Positions 1 through 6,818 of a stretch of 10,063 nucleotides of DNA are shown piece by piece. The DNA is from a candidate division TA06 bacterium SM23_40 (GTDB lineage: Bacteria > LJUI01 > SM1-40). Under the pieces are notes generated by a model that did no database searches, had not been told where the DNA came from, and saw nothing but the letters and a program-made list of their open reading frames with translations. Every line of letters starts with the position of its first letter. Within the stretch, counting starts at the first letter, position 1. The stretch spans positions 1 through 10,063 of the forward strand of contig LJUI01000182.1 of the NCBI GenBank assembly GCA_001303705.1, read 5' to 3'. A program made the translations under genes and the position numbers.

Positions 1-836
1 GCGGGAAGTGCATCAGCACCGGAGGTATTCTCGATGCCAAGCAGATTCATATAAGCCGGCTCAGACGAGCCCGCATCGACAACCACGTCTTCGGTGCTCA
101 CATCCGACAGCGTCTCACTGTACAGACTAACCTCATGGTGAATACGCTCAAGCACATTTGCAGTAACGGCCGACTGCACCTTTGATGACGACGTGGCCAG
201 TCCCGCATTTGCGAATACGTGTCCATGCAAATTGTCCGGATGATCATGGCTAATGTCATCGTGTGTATGCGTCGTTGAACCGCCAGTCCCTCCACCGTCA
301 CCGGCAGCCAGGGCTCCCAGGATAAACTTCTCGCTGTAGTCCGTCGTGCCACCCGAGCCGGTAATGTCAAACCCGGTCGGGGCTTCCGCCTGATCCGTGA
401 AGCAAAATGCCCCATCGGGAATGAGCTTGTCACCGGTATCGGGTTTGATGATGATTGCCCGGACGAACGGAGGATCAGCTTCAAAGCTGGAGAGCGAGGT
501 CGAATCGTCCGCGTACGTGATAGTCGTAGACGCCGACGTGGAAGCATTGTGACCGTGCGTCAAGGCCGATACGGTGGAGCCAAAAATGTTGCTCTTGCGA
601 GTTATCGTAAAGCCTGGTGTGACCGAAGCCCCCGATACACTGTGCGTGTGGGCAACGCCGATCAGGGCGTGATTCTGGGTATGAATGTGGGCACCCCCGC
701 CCGTCCCCCGGCTGTCATCGGTGACACCCTGCAAATAGACGTCATCGAAATCCGTATCTCGTGACCAGCCGGACGGAATGGACGCCGCCGTGTTGATCCA
801 AAAGACTCTGCCATCCGTTGGAACTGCGTGGGCCAT
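1..836 (-). CDS. Tail collar-like / receptor-binding virion protein, 3' end outside the window
   Basis: An open frame of 278 codons runs from ATG at 836 to the left edge with no stop, so the C-terminus is missing. It carries two copies of a collar-like module. In the first (residues about 9-65) IPSGW is followed by DVYLQG, a glycine-rich turn, then HIH and HTH. In the second (about 141-206) APTGF is followed by KFILG, a glycine-rich turn, then HTH, HDH and HGH. Another HGH lies at 94-96, and DPPFVRAIIIKP (about 121-132) resembles the PPY...IKs ending of phage collar domains. In T4-type tail fibres HxH motifs bind iron or other metals in the trimeric tip; that role here is inferred. The start overlaps the upstream stop as TAATG with no clear ribosome binding site, so translation is probably coupled. 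Most likely a distal tail, fibre-tip or collar protein. Confidence 0.72.
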   Translation of the reverse strand, partial: MAHAVPTDGRVFWINTAASIPSGWSRDTDFDDVYLQGVTDDSRGTGGGAHIHTQNHALIGVAHTHSVSGASVTPGFTITRKSNIFGSTVSALTHGHNASTSASTTITYADDSTSLSSFEADPPFVRAIIIKPDTGDKLIPDGAFCFTDQAEAPTGFDITGSGGTTDYSEKFILGALAAGDGGGTGGSTTHTHDDISHDHPDNLHGHVFANAGLATSSSKVQSAVTANVLERIHHEVSLYSETLSDVSTEDVVVDAGSSEPAYMNLLGIENTSGADALP

Positions 837-1057
837 TATGGATTCAATAGATCGGCCAAGGCACTCGCCGCCGCTGCCGCCCTTTGCCTGGCCTGTTGGA
901 TTAGCTGCATCGCATCGGTAAGGCTATCGGGTGCCACTCCGTCGATCCGCATCACGGCGTACACGGTATCCCGCTCGGCGAGAATCCTGTTCGCCTCCTC
1001 GTTGATGCCGCCCAAGAGCGAGGTAATCGCTTCCCTTTGCTCATCCGTCAAAGCCAT
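836..1057 (-). CDS. Small helical protein of the tail operon, unknown function
   Basis: A 73-aa protein starting MALTDEQREAI. The ATG at 1057 is chosen over an upstream in-frame start at 1138 because AGGAG on the minus strand (1069-1065) lies 7 nt ahead of it and overlaps the TAG stop of the tail-fibre gene. The sequence is predicted by eye to be almost wholly alpha-helical, with an alanine/glutamine-rich C-terminal helix that could form a coiled coil, and has no cysteines. It sits between the tail fibre and the collar-like gene, so it may be a structural accessory or a fibre assembly factor. That is inference from position only; no family was recognised. Confidence 0.7.
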   Translation of the reverse strand: MALTDEQREAITSLLGGINEEANRILAERDTVYAVMRIDGVAPDSLTDAMQLIQQARQRAAAAASALADLLNP

Positions 1058-1067
1058 CTCATAACTC

Positions 1068-3005
1068 CTACCAGGCATCACCCGCACTATGATCGAACAG
1101 CGTTCCGTACTTCGTCGTTCCCGCCGCCGTGCCGGCAATCATCACGTCGCCGTCATCCCCCTTTCCGGTCCCGTCGCTCATCCAAATGACCGCCTGACCC
1201 TCGGTGGGCTGAGTCGGATCGGATGATCGCTCAAGCAGATACAACTGTGACAACCAGCCATCGTTGAAACACTTGGAGGATGACCCGAGATTAATTTTGA
1301 GAGTCGTCTGGGGACGCATCTCCCGGAGTGTACCGTCCCCCAGCTCGATGTTGCCCGGATCGCCGATAGTCACAATGCCCTTTGTACCGTGACTTGTACT
1401 TGACACGTCCAGATTATCGCCGCTTCCGCCGCCACCATAGATCTGCGGACAGGTCAAGTCGGTCAGGAATGTCGGGGATGTCTGCATGACCGCGACCGTT
1501 CCCGTTCCCGTCTTCGCCGTAACGTCACTCAGATCCGCCAGGGCGACGGAGCCGAAGTCAACCGTCGGATCGCCGGAGACGCCATCACCATCCGAGACGG
1601 TCAGCTTGGCGGATCCGGCAGTGATGGTCCGAAAGGCATACGTCTCCGACGCCGTCCTCGTAACCAGGCCGTTCGAACCCAGATCGGAATGGAGAATGTA
1701 CTGTGTATGATCATCATCCCCAAGACCGTCAAGGGAGCCATGATCCACATCTCCATCATTGATCATGGAAGCATCGACATGCCCGCCTGCATCGAGCTTG
1801 ATCGGTTTTCCTGCATCCCCTGCCCCGGCAGAGACATTGATATGCTCCGCCTCGGTGAAGTAGCGGTTGTCCAACTGATGCTCACTCTCGGTGAAGTAGC
1901 GGTCGTCCAACTGTCCAGCATCCAGCTCGGTCTCCGTGTAGTACCTGGCATCACCCCTGGCGTCGTTGTGGTATTGGGAATGGTCATCAATATGCTCCGC
2001 CTCGGTGAAGTAGCGGTTGTCCAACTGACCCCCATCAAGCTCCGACTCAGTGTAGTACCGGGCATCCCCTCTCGCATCATTGTGGTATTGAGAGTGGTCG
2101 TCGTCAGCCAAACCACCGAGAGATCCGTGGTCAACATCCCCATCGTTGATCATGGAAGCATCAACGTGTCCGGCGGCGTCGAGCTTGATGGGCTTCCCGG
2201 CATCCCCGGCACCGGCGGATACGTTGATAAACTCACCGTGGAGATGAAGAGTGCTTGCCTCACTTCCATCCGTCAGTGTCTCCAACTCGGCACCCGTCGC
2301 CGTCGTATCCGAGTGTGAGGCAATCGTGTGTGACTCGGCATGGTGCTGATCGGAGGTCACACCCGTCAGGCTCGAATGGGCTCGACCTCCGAGGTTGGCC
2401 AGGTCAAGCCCTCCCTCAATGACCTCGATGCCTCCGGCGGCACGCTGGATCGTCGTCCCATCCGCCTTTACCTGGAGCTTCCCGGTAGAGAACTCCAGGC
2501 CGGGAGTCGCCGCCAGATCGACGGCTACGTCGATCTCGTCGTTCGCATCATCCTCGGATATGGCAACGCCGTCCTGGCCGACCAGGGAGTTGAACCGGAG
2601 GTCCACCCCGACCTTCGTCTCGTAGACGCCGACACCGGCCCCGAGGTTGGACGCCGTATTGACCTCCCCACCCCCTCCTCCGGGAAGATCTCCGACGTCG
2701 AACTTGCGGAGCTCCCCCTCGGACCTCCAGCCCAGGAGAAAATCCCCGGCCGCCGGGCTTCCCTCCTCCGTCAAGTCGGCGACCGCCACGCCCTCAATGT
2801 CACCGGCCCGGCGGACGAGGACGTTCTCCACCGCCATCGGAACGTCCTCAACCTTGAACTGGGACGAACCGGAGCCGGCGGGCTGATCCTGGCGGACGAG
2901 AACGGAGTAGTCGGTGGGAACGCCCCAAGTTCCTCCGTCAGGACGGGTCTCCATCGCATCCAGGACGTTGTTGAGAACTTCAAGGACTTCCTCGATCGTC
3001 GCCAT
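1068..3005 (-). CDS. Phage tail fibre protein with internal repeats
   Basis: A 645-aa protein typical of long phage tail fibres. The first ~120 residues contain GEVNTASNLG, a phrase common in phage fibres. Next comes TGVTSDQHHAESH, then two copies of an INVSAGAGDAGKP...MINDGDVDHGS block (residues about 259-303 and 388-432). Each block ends in the DDDHxQY motif seen in many fibre proteins. Between them lie shorter repeats with YYTExELD and LDNRYFTEAEH phrases. The C-terminal part is glycine/aspartate-rich and ends TLFDHSAGDAW. Such repeats usually form trimeric beta-fibres that hold a receptor-binding tip away from the virion. The ATG at 3005 overlaps the upstream stop as TAATG. The next gene's ribosome binding site lies in its stop codon. 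Function is well supported by motifs; the receptor is unknown. Confidence 0.85.
   Translation of the reverse strand: MATIEEVLEVLNNVLDAMETRPDGGTWGVPTDYSVLVRQDQPAGSGSSQFKVEDVPMAVENVLVRRAGDIEGVAVADLTEEGSPAAGDFLLGWRSEGELRKFDVGDLPGGGGGEVNTASNLGAGVGVYETKVGVDLRFNSLVGQDGVAISEDDANDEIDVAVDLAATPGLEFSTGKLQVKADGTTIQRAAGGIEVIEGGLDLANLGGRAHSSLTGVTSDQHHAESHTIASHSDTTATGAELETLTDGSEASTLHLHGEFINVSAGAGDAGKPIKLDAAGHVDASMINDGDVDHGSLGGLADDDHSQYHNDARGDARYYTESELDGGQLDNRYFTEAEHIDDHSQYHNDARGDARYYTETELDAGQLDDRYFTESEHQLDNRYFTEAEHINVSAGAGDAGKPIKLDAGGHVDASMINDGDVDHGSLDGLGDDDHTQYILHSDLGSNGLVTRTASETYAFRTITAGSAKLTVSDGDGVSGDPTVDFGSVALADLSDVTAKTGTGTVAVMQTSPTFLTDLTCPQIYGGGGSGDNLDVSSTSHGTKGIVTIGDPGNIELGDGTLREMRPQTTLKINLGSSSKCFNDGWLSQLYLLERSSDPTQPTEGQAVIWMSDGTGKGDDGDVMIAGTAAGTTKYGTLFDHSAGDAW
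1710..2227 (-). repeat. Two ~130-bp imperfect direct repeats inside the tail-fibre gene
   Basis: Positions about 1710-1840 and 2097-2227 are diverged copies of one block. They are spaced by about 387 bp and are in the same frame. Both encode the INVSAGAGDAGKP...DGDVDHGS segment. Most differences between copies fall at third codon positions, as expected for an old duplication kept for protein structure. Confidence 0.75.
1840..2028 (-). repeat. 39-bp perfect direct repeat pair plus a third diverged copy
   Basis: Positions 1840-1878 and 1990-2028 are identical over 39 bp and lie 150 bp (50 codons) apart. A shorter copy at 1887-1913 differs by one base across 27 bp. All are in frame and encode the QLDNRYFTEAEHI phrase of the fibre shaft. 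Identity this high between adjacent copies suggests recent duplication or recombination, or possible assembly collapse or expansion. Confidence 0.85.
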
Positions 3006-3202
3006 TACCGCATCACCGTGCCTACATCGAAGTGCTCAACGTAGGCTGTTCCAGCCGTGTCGCACTTGCATTGCTTGGAAACATGGAGCTCCCTCCGGGT
3101 TACATTGTAGTACAGCCTGACCCGGTGCTCCTGCGTCGTACCGCAGTTGCTACACGCCAGGTCCTCGCGGGCCTCCAACAACAGAACCTCGACGTCGGCC
3201 AT
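3005..3202 (-). CDS. Small CxxC...CxC protein (possible zinc ribbon) in the tail operon
   Basis: A 65-aa protein with CSNC at residues 17-20 and CKC at 45-47, separated by a 24-residue stretch rich in basic and beta-forming residues. This spacing would suit a small zinc ribbon, but no specific family is recognised. Its ATG overlaps the upstream gene's stop (TGATG on the minus strand), and GAGGAGG just upstream in that gene's last codons serves as ribosome binding site. Its own TAA overlaps the tail-fibre ATG. Tight packing between two virion genes suggests a role in assembly or a shared transcript. Binding of zinc is inferred from the cysteines only. Confidence 0.72.
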   Translation of the reverse strand: MADVEVLLLEAREDLACSNCGTTQEHRVRLYYNVTRRELHVSKQCKCDTAGTAYVEHFDVGTVMR

Positions 3203-5172
3203 CAGGCAGCCTCCTCGATCCGGAGAGTATACGGAAGTCCGAGGTCGATGAAGTCCGTGTCCAGGCAGCGGACGTAGGTTCCATCGGCATCGAAGTTCCC
3301 TCCACTGTCGGTGATCGTGAACTTCCCCTCGGCGGGAGTCGTATTCTCGACGTACTCCAACTCCTTCACGCCGACGATCTCGCAGGACAGCTTGTTGGCA
3401 TTATCCTTGTTCGAAACCTGCGTTCCGATGGGGTTGTAGTGCTCATACGCCGCCATCGCCACGTCACGGGATTCGAAGCCACCGACGGTGTACGTCGGAT
3501 CAGCACTGATCGAAGCCTTCGATATTCCACTACCAGTCACAGCGTCAACCCCCTCCCAACTGTACGTCTCAGCCCCCGTGTTCTTCCGATCGTCCTCCTG
3601 GATCGTAATCGTGTTCGTCCAGGTCTTGTCCGGAGCCGAGCCGGACCAGGCACCCAGGGCCGGACCGTCATCCGCGGGAGGCCCGGCATCCCTCGTCGTC
3701 GTATAACTCTTCAGCTCGAAATCGCTGACGGCAGTCAGGGAGTACGTCTTGTCCCCTCCCGTGGCACGGGAACGCAGGCGTGACTCCGCTCCGTTCATGT
3801 TGATCGTCGCCGAGGCGTTGCAGATTTTGATCAGGTAGGAGGTGCTGCTCTGCTTGCCGTTCGCCTTGCGGCGTGACGTCAGGGTGACATTCGTCCCGCT
3901 GTCCCGGTAGAGGCCGGACAGGAACGTATACGTCTTCGTCTCGGCATAGGCTCCCGAGTCCGTAACCGTGACTTCGGAGGAGGTATAGGATATATGATCA
4001 TTGCCGGCGGACCAGTTCGTGATCTCGACGTCGCCCGTGCAGGAGTCCCCGGCCTTGAGGGCGAAGTTGTCTGCAGGAGAGAAGACGAGGTTGTGGAGAC
4101 TCGTATAGGAGTGACTCGCCTGGTCCATCGAGATCGACGGAGTGTCATCGGACGTTCCGTAAGAGCCGCCGTCCCGGTTGGCCTTGACCGTGAACACCTG
4201 GGAGCCCGTTCCACTCCCGCAGGTTACGGGTCCGATGACATGCGTCCCGGCCGCGTACGTGTCATCGAAGTGCTGATCCGACCCCGTGCCGGCACCACCT
4301 GATGCCACGGTGATCCTCGTAGCCGAGCTGTCAAGTGTCACCTGGACGTAGACTTCGTCTCCGGACTTGACCGCCGTCTGCAGGCCGGTGTCCGGCGAGG
4401 TCGGATACTCACCGGAGGAGAACCCTCCTCCATTCTGCCCCCAATCGGCACTCGAACAGGCGGGAGGTTCAGCCAAACGGGTGTACGTGCACGTTGCCGT
4501 ATCCCCATCCGACATCGTGGCCGTCAGGACCCCCGACGTATCCGCGTCCGTCAGGTTTACGGAGGCCGTCCAGATCCGGCTGCTTCCCACCTGGGTCCAG
4601 TTCTGCCTCTCGACGGTTACGGGTGTGGCACCCCCACCGGAAACGGTGACGGAGTCCGGCATCCAGGACCCTGAACGGCTGTGAATCTCAAGAGTCACGG
4701 TGATGTCATCGTTGTCCGAAGAGAACGCCGTAAGAATCTTGTCCGCAGGAACCGTATCCGCCTCGTAGGTCTTGCCGCTGATGACCCCGGCCCCCGTGGC
4801 GTCCGTGAAGTAGACGGTGGACAGAATGACATGGGACCGGAGCGCCTTGATCTCGTAGGAGAGGGAAAGAGCACCCACGACAAGGGTCCGGGCCACGAGC
4901 ATCCGGCTCCCTCCCACCTGGCTCTGGAGAGACTGAGCCTTTCCAAGGAGCTTGCCGATACGGGAGTCCAGGCCGGCCGGAACGGAGCTGCCGCTCCAGA
5001 GAGTCTTCAGGGCTTCGTACTCCCTGACTAAAGCTTCGATGCAATTCGTTACCAAGATCAGGTAGGATTCCTCCTCCTTCGTCCCGGTAGGCTGCTCGCG
5101 GAGCTGCTGGAAGAGGTCCATCGGAGCCATTGAGGACCCGATGACCTTGGCGGATTTCGGATCGAGAGCCAT
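3202..5172 (-). CDS. Large beta-rich virion/adhesion-like protein, first gene of the leftward operon
   Basis: A 656-aa protein from ATG at 5172 (MALDPKSAKV). The frame stays open to 5361, but that stretch overlaps the divergent phospholipase gene and its leader. AAGGGTGA lies just ahead of 5172, so the shorter form is preferred. Residues about 1-115 look helical, with a FQQLREQ / ALVREYEAL amphipathic pattern. The rest is Thr/Ser/Gly/Asp-rich with repeated beta-strand segments such as SVTVSGGG, EVTVTDSGAY and TVGGFESRDVA. This resembles strings of immunoglobulin-like or other beta-sandwich domains in phage adhesion and tail proteins. No transmembrane segment or enzyme motif is seen. Position as first gene ahead of the tail fibre supports a structural or host-contact role; the exact part is not known. 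Confidence 0.7.
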   Translation of the reverse strand: MALDPKSAKVIGSSMAPMDLFQQLREQPTGTKEEESYLILVTNCIEALVREYEALKTLWSGSSVPAGLDSRIGKLLGKAQSLQSQVGGSRMLVARTLVVGALSLSYEIKALRSHVILSTVYFTDATGAGVISGKTYEADTVPADKILTAFSSDNDDITVTLEIHSRSGSWMPDSVTVSGGGATPVTVERQNWTQVGSSRIWTASVNLTDADTSGVLTATMSDGDTATCTYTRLAEPPACSSADWGQNGGGFSSGEYPTSPDTGLQTAVKSGDEVYVQVTLDSSATRITVASGGAGTGSDQHFDDTYAAGTHVIGPVTCGSGTGSQVFTVKANRDGGSYGTSDDTPSISMDQASHSYTSLHNLVFSPADNFALKAGDSCTGDVEITNWSAGNDHISYTSSEVTVTDSGAYAETKTYTFLSGLYRDSGTNVTLTSRRKANGKQSSTSYLIKICNASATINMNGAESRLRSRATGGDKTYSLTAVSDFELKSYTTTRDAGPPADDGPALGAWSGSAPDKTWTNTITIQEDDRKNTGAETYSWEGVDAVTGSGISKASISADPTYTVGGFESRDVAMAAYEHYNPIGTQVSNKDNANKLSCEIVGVKELEYVENTTPAEGKFTITDSGGNFDADGTYVRCLDTDFIDLGLPYTLRIEEAA

Positions 5173-5182
5173 GTCACCCTTG

Positions 5183-5211
5183 ATTCTGAAGCCCGGATCA
5201 TGTAAAGTCAA
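5183..5211 (-). promoter_or_regulatory. Candidate sigma70-like promoter for the leftward tail operon
   Basis: On the minus strand TTGACT (5211-5206, five of six consensus bases) is followed by a 17-nt spacer and CAGAAT (5188-5183, four of six). It lies in the short gap between the divergent starts at 5172 and 5264. Transcription would begin close to the 5172 ATG, giving a very short leader, which weakens the call. Confidence 0.35.
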
Positions 5212-5263
5212 GGTGGAGGGAGAAGCGTTCCGCCCCGGCGGATCCTCGACAAGGAGAAACAGC

Positions 5264-5755
5264 ATGACATCTACGTTCCCTCCGTACGACCCAAAGAAGA
5301 AATACTGCGGACCCGGCAGAGGCTTCATTACCTGGCTCGTGCCCGACAAGCTGCTCGGCATCGGGCTGAACTACTGTTGCTACAAGCATGACAAGGCGTA
5401 CCAGGAAGGAGGCACCGAGCAGGATCGGATGAAGGCCGACAGGAACCTCCAGGAGTGCATCCGCAGGAAGCTGCTGGAATCCAAGTGGATGCCGAACGCC
5501 ATTGCCTGCTGGGTGGCACACCGGTACTTCCGGGCAGTAAGGCTGCTGGGAAGCTCCTGCTTCACGTACAGGGAAGGTCCGTACCAGGAAGCCCTGGAGA
5601 GGCTTGCCGGAAAAGCCTTGAGAGCAGCCCGAGCCGAATTTACACCAGGACCCGGATGGTTCATCCCAGAGCACAAGCTGGCTGAGTTCCCAAAGCAGGA
5701 GAGAACCCTGCTGGAGAAGCTGCTTCCAAAGGAGAAACCCGATGATACGGCGTGA
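5264..5755 (+). CDS. Phospholipase A2-like protein
   Basis: A 163-aa protein. The ATG at 5264 is chosen over an in-frame upstream start at 5141 because AAGGAG (5251-5256) lies 7 nt ahead and the homology-like region begins just after. It shows the signature order of secreted-type phospholipase A2: calcium-loop phrase YCGPG (residues 14-18), CCYKHDKAY (38-46) with the catalytic His42-Asp43 pair, and ADRNLQEC (58-65), whose Asp59 matches the second catalytic aspartate. The YxGPG form also recalls the parvovirus VP1 phospholipase. Known members hydrolyse the sn-2 ester of phospholipids using calcium. No signal peptide is seen. Residues about 85-163 are extra and unrecognised. Divergent from the tail genes, it could aid membrane passage or lysis, or be a prophage-carried toxin comparable to streptococcal SlaA. 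Role is inferred; catalytic set is seen. Confidence 0.82.
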   Translation: MTSTFPPYDPKKKYCGPGRGFITWLVPDKLLGIGLNYCCYKHDKAYQEGGTEQDRMKADRNLQECIRRKLLESKWMPNAIACWVAHRYFRAVRLLGSSCFTYREGPYQEALERLAGKALRAARAEFTPGPGWFIPEHKLAEFPKQERTLLEKLLPKEKPDDTA

Positions 5756-5961
5756 ATTCCCCACCGCTCCATAGCCGCAGGAGAAACGATACGGATGGAA
5801 ATCACGTGATCCAACGCAACTCAACTGGAGAGAAGAGGGGTGGAGAACAGGATAGAGTTGAGTTGACCATACTTTCATTGAAAGGTGGGATCCTGTACGA
5901 CATCAATCTTCCCGGTACGGAGCCGGGGCACCCCTCTCTCTCTTTCAAGGATGAAGGATGA
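5752..5961 (+). CDS. Possible small protein, unknown function (start uncertain)
   Basis: An open frame of 69 codons from GTG at 5752, which overlaps the phospholipase stop. The N-terminal third is arginine-rich and unconvincing. The stretch LTILSLKGGILYDINLPG (about residues 40-57) looks more protein-like. The nearest good ribosome binding site (AAAGGAG, 5728-5734) instead serves an ATG at 5742 in another frame, which stops after 10 codons (MIRREFPTAP). A one-base removal in the CCCC run at 5757-5760 would join the two. In-frame GTG at 5806 is a further option. It may be a real small gene with a frame break, or non-coding leader DNA for the next gene. Confidence 0.28.
   Translation: MNSPPLHSRRRNDTDGNHVIQRNSTGEKRGGEQDRVELTILSLKGGILYDINLPGTEPGHPSLSFKDEG
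5817..5865. repeat. 10-bp perfect inverted repeat in the spacer before the 75-aa gene
   Basis: CAACTCAACT (5817-5826) and AGTTGAGTTG (5856-5865) are exact reverse complements separated by 29 nt. In RNA they could close a long-loop hairpin, and in DNA they could be a protein site. A pair of this size can occur by chance in 10 kb, so function is unproven. Confidence 0.4.
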
Positions 5962-5969
5962 AGGATGAG
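5947..5969 (+). repeat. Short tandem repeat, three 7-bp units
   Basis: GGATGAA occurs three times in tandem (the last unit GGATGAG) at 5949-5969, just after a CT-rich run (5934-5944) and 24 bp before the ATG at 5993. It may be simple replication slippage. Each unit holds GGATG, so it adds several weak start-like sites upstream of the true ribosome binding site at 5978-5983. Confidence 0.6.
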
Positions 5970-5992
5970 AAACAAAGAAGGAGAAACAGACT

Positions 5993-6220
5993 ATGAACTG
6001 TCAACCGATCTATGGTAGAGGACCCATCCCCGTAGGCCCGCTGGAGGGCCTGGGCCACCCTCCCCCCACCCATCCGCTTGATTGCTTCGCCGTGTCCCTC
6101 GAAATCAACAAGATCGAGTGGCTTGACGAGGCAATAGCGGGACTGAAGAAGTGGAGCCACGAGGTCGGACTGAAGAGAGCCTTCATCCTGAAAACAAGTA
6201 GGAGAAAAGCCGGAGATTGA
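5993..6220 (+). CDS. Unknown 75-aa protein, possibly the N-terminal part of a frame-broken gene
   Basis: ATG at 5993 follows AAGGAG (5978-5983) by 9 nt within the recurrent GGAGAAACAG motif, so initiation is well supported. The product has a proline-rich N-terminus (residues about 10-28), then FAVSLEINKIEWLDEAI and a basic C-terminus ending TSRRKAGD. No family was recognised. The following gene's frame is open from 6192 with no normal start near this stop. Removing one A from the AAAA run at 6205-6208 would fuse the two into roughly a 220-aa protein. It is either a short independent protein or the front half of that fused one. Confidence 0.62.
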   Translation: MNCQPIYGRGPIPVGPLEGLGHPPPTHPLDCFAVSLEINKIEWLDEAIAGLKKWSHEVGLKRAFILKTSRRKAGD

Positions 6221-6293
6221 GCCCGATTGGAAACTCATCCATCGCGGACTCCAATGGCTTCCCCCGTTACTGACGTACTGCTGGTACCCGACC

Positions 6294-6656
6294 GTGACCT
6301 CGGAGAGGGCCGACATCCGGAGCTTCCAGGAGAGATTCCTCCACCATGCCCTCGCAATCCTCCCGAAGGTCAGGATGATCGACCTGTCCATCTCCAGCCC
6401 CGGAGCCATGAGGGCGTGGACCCGGTTCACGAAGGCCAACCACCAACACCTGGAGAGGATGAAGGAAACCTTCACACTCCCCGAAATGATCCGGATGCTC
6501 TACTTCTACGGAGACGGTGCCGGCTACTGGGACGACTGGCATTTCCCACTGGTAAAGAATCTGGTTCCTCCCTGGCAGGACATCCTCATCTACACGGGAT
6601 GGTCCCGCTGGCCCGCGGAGGGGTTGCTGAAGGCCGTGAAAGCGGCCCAGGAATGA
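6294..6656 (+). CDS. Unknown protein, coding region probably extends upstream
   Basis: The GTG at 6294 is a conservative start, giving 120 aa; no ribosome binding site precedes it. The frame is open from 6192. The extra sequence (for example PDWKLIHRGLQWLP) looks protein-like and contains no ATG, GTG or TTG. Coding therefore probably enters from the preceding gene by a frame change, or begins at a rare ATT at 6216, 11 nt after AGGAG (6200-6204) and overlapping the previous stop as ATTGA. The protein is tryptophan- and histidine-rich, with a helical middle (LPEMIRMLYFYGD) and DDWHFPLVKNLVPPW. No transmembrane segment or known catalytic motif is evident, and no family was recognised. Confidence 0.6.
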   Translation: MTSERADIRSFQERFLHHALAILPKVRMIDLSISSPGAMRAWTRFTKANHQHLERMKETFTLPEMIRMLYFYGDGAGYWDDWHFPLVKNLVPPWQDILIYTGWSRWPAEGLLKAVKAAQE

Positions 6657-6677
6657 CGTCCATCGTACTCACTCAGA

Positions 6678-6815
6678 ATGAAATCATCAGGGGTGGAATC
6701 TGTGACAAGGTTCATCACGGACGGGCGGCCCGAGAACGCAGAGGCGGATCAAGCACATCGGAGGTGGGTGGTACGGGATGCCGGAAGGCCTGAGGAGAGT
6801 TCCCCGGAGGAGTAA
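6678..6815 (+). CDS. Possible small protein upstream of the resolvase, unknown function
   Basis: A 45-codon frame starting MKSSGVESVTRF and ending ESSPEE. It is acidic at the C-terminus, and its TAA overlaps the ribosome binding region of the next gene, as is usual in this operon. No clear Shine-Dalgarno precedes ATG 6678; in-frame GTG at 6693 is an alternative. A competing 46-codon frame (6653-6793) begins by ATGA overlap with the previous stop but has a less convincing composition (RERRGGSS-rich). At least one of the two may be translated. Confidence 0.38.
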   Translation: MKSSGVESVTRFITDGRPENAEADQAHRRWVVRDAGRPEESSPEE

Positions 6816-6818
6816 TCC

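Noticed and set aside
98-547. Minus-strand 149-codon ORF
   Set aside because: It is out of frame with the collar-like gene that covers 1-836, and is arginine/serine-rich with no recognisable protein pattern. The collar-like frame has clear repeated motifs.
2340-3044. Long plus-strand ORF (234 codons) opposite the tail fibre
   Set aside because: It is the complement of the well-supported minus-strand fibre gene. Its composition is that of an antisense frame in GC-rich DNA and no ribosome binding site fits it.
5180-5206. Plus-strand promoter for the phospholipase (TTGATT ... TGTAAA)
   Set aside because: The spacer is only 15 bp and both boxes match four of six bases, too weak to annotate. Some promoter must lie in this gap, but this one is not convincing.
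5198-5878. Minus-strand 226-codon ORF over the phospholipase
   Set aside because: It is antisense to a gene with an intact catalytic signature, and it would leave the divergent promoter region without a role.
5863-5891. Promoter starting with TTGACC before the 75-aa gene
   Set aside because: At 17 bp the -10 would be TGGGAT, a poor match, and neighbouring spacings are no better.
5911-5927. CCCGG-TACGGAG-CCGGG hairpin as a terminator after the phospholipase
   Set aside because: The stem is only 5 bp and is followed by a CT run rather than a T-tract, inside a transcript that appears to continue into the next gene.
6227-6793. 188-codon plus-strand ORF from TTG
   Set aside because: Its proline/arginine-rich translation is a shadow of the 6294-6656 frame, which has balanced composition. 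Only its last 46 codons (from ATG 6653) could be an independent small gene.
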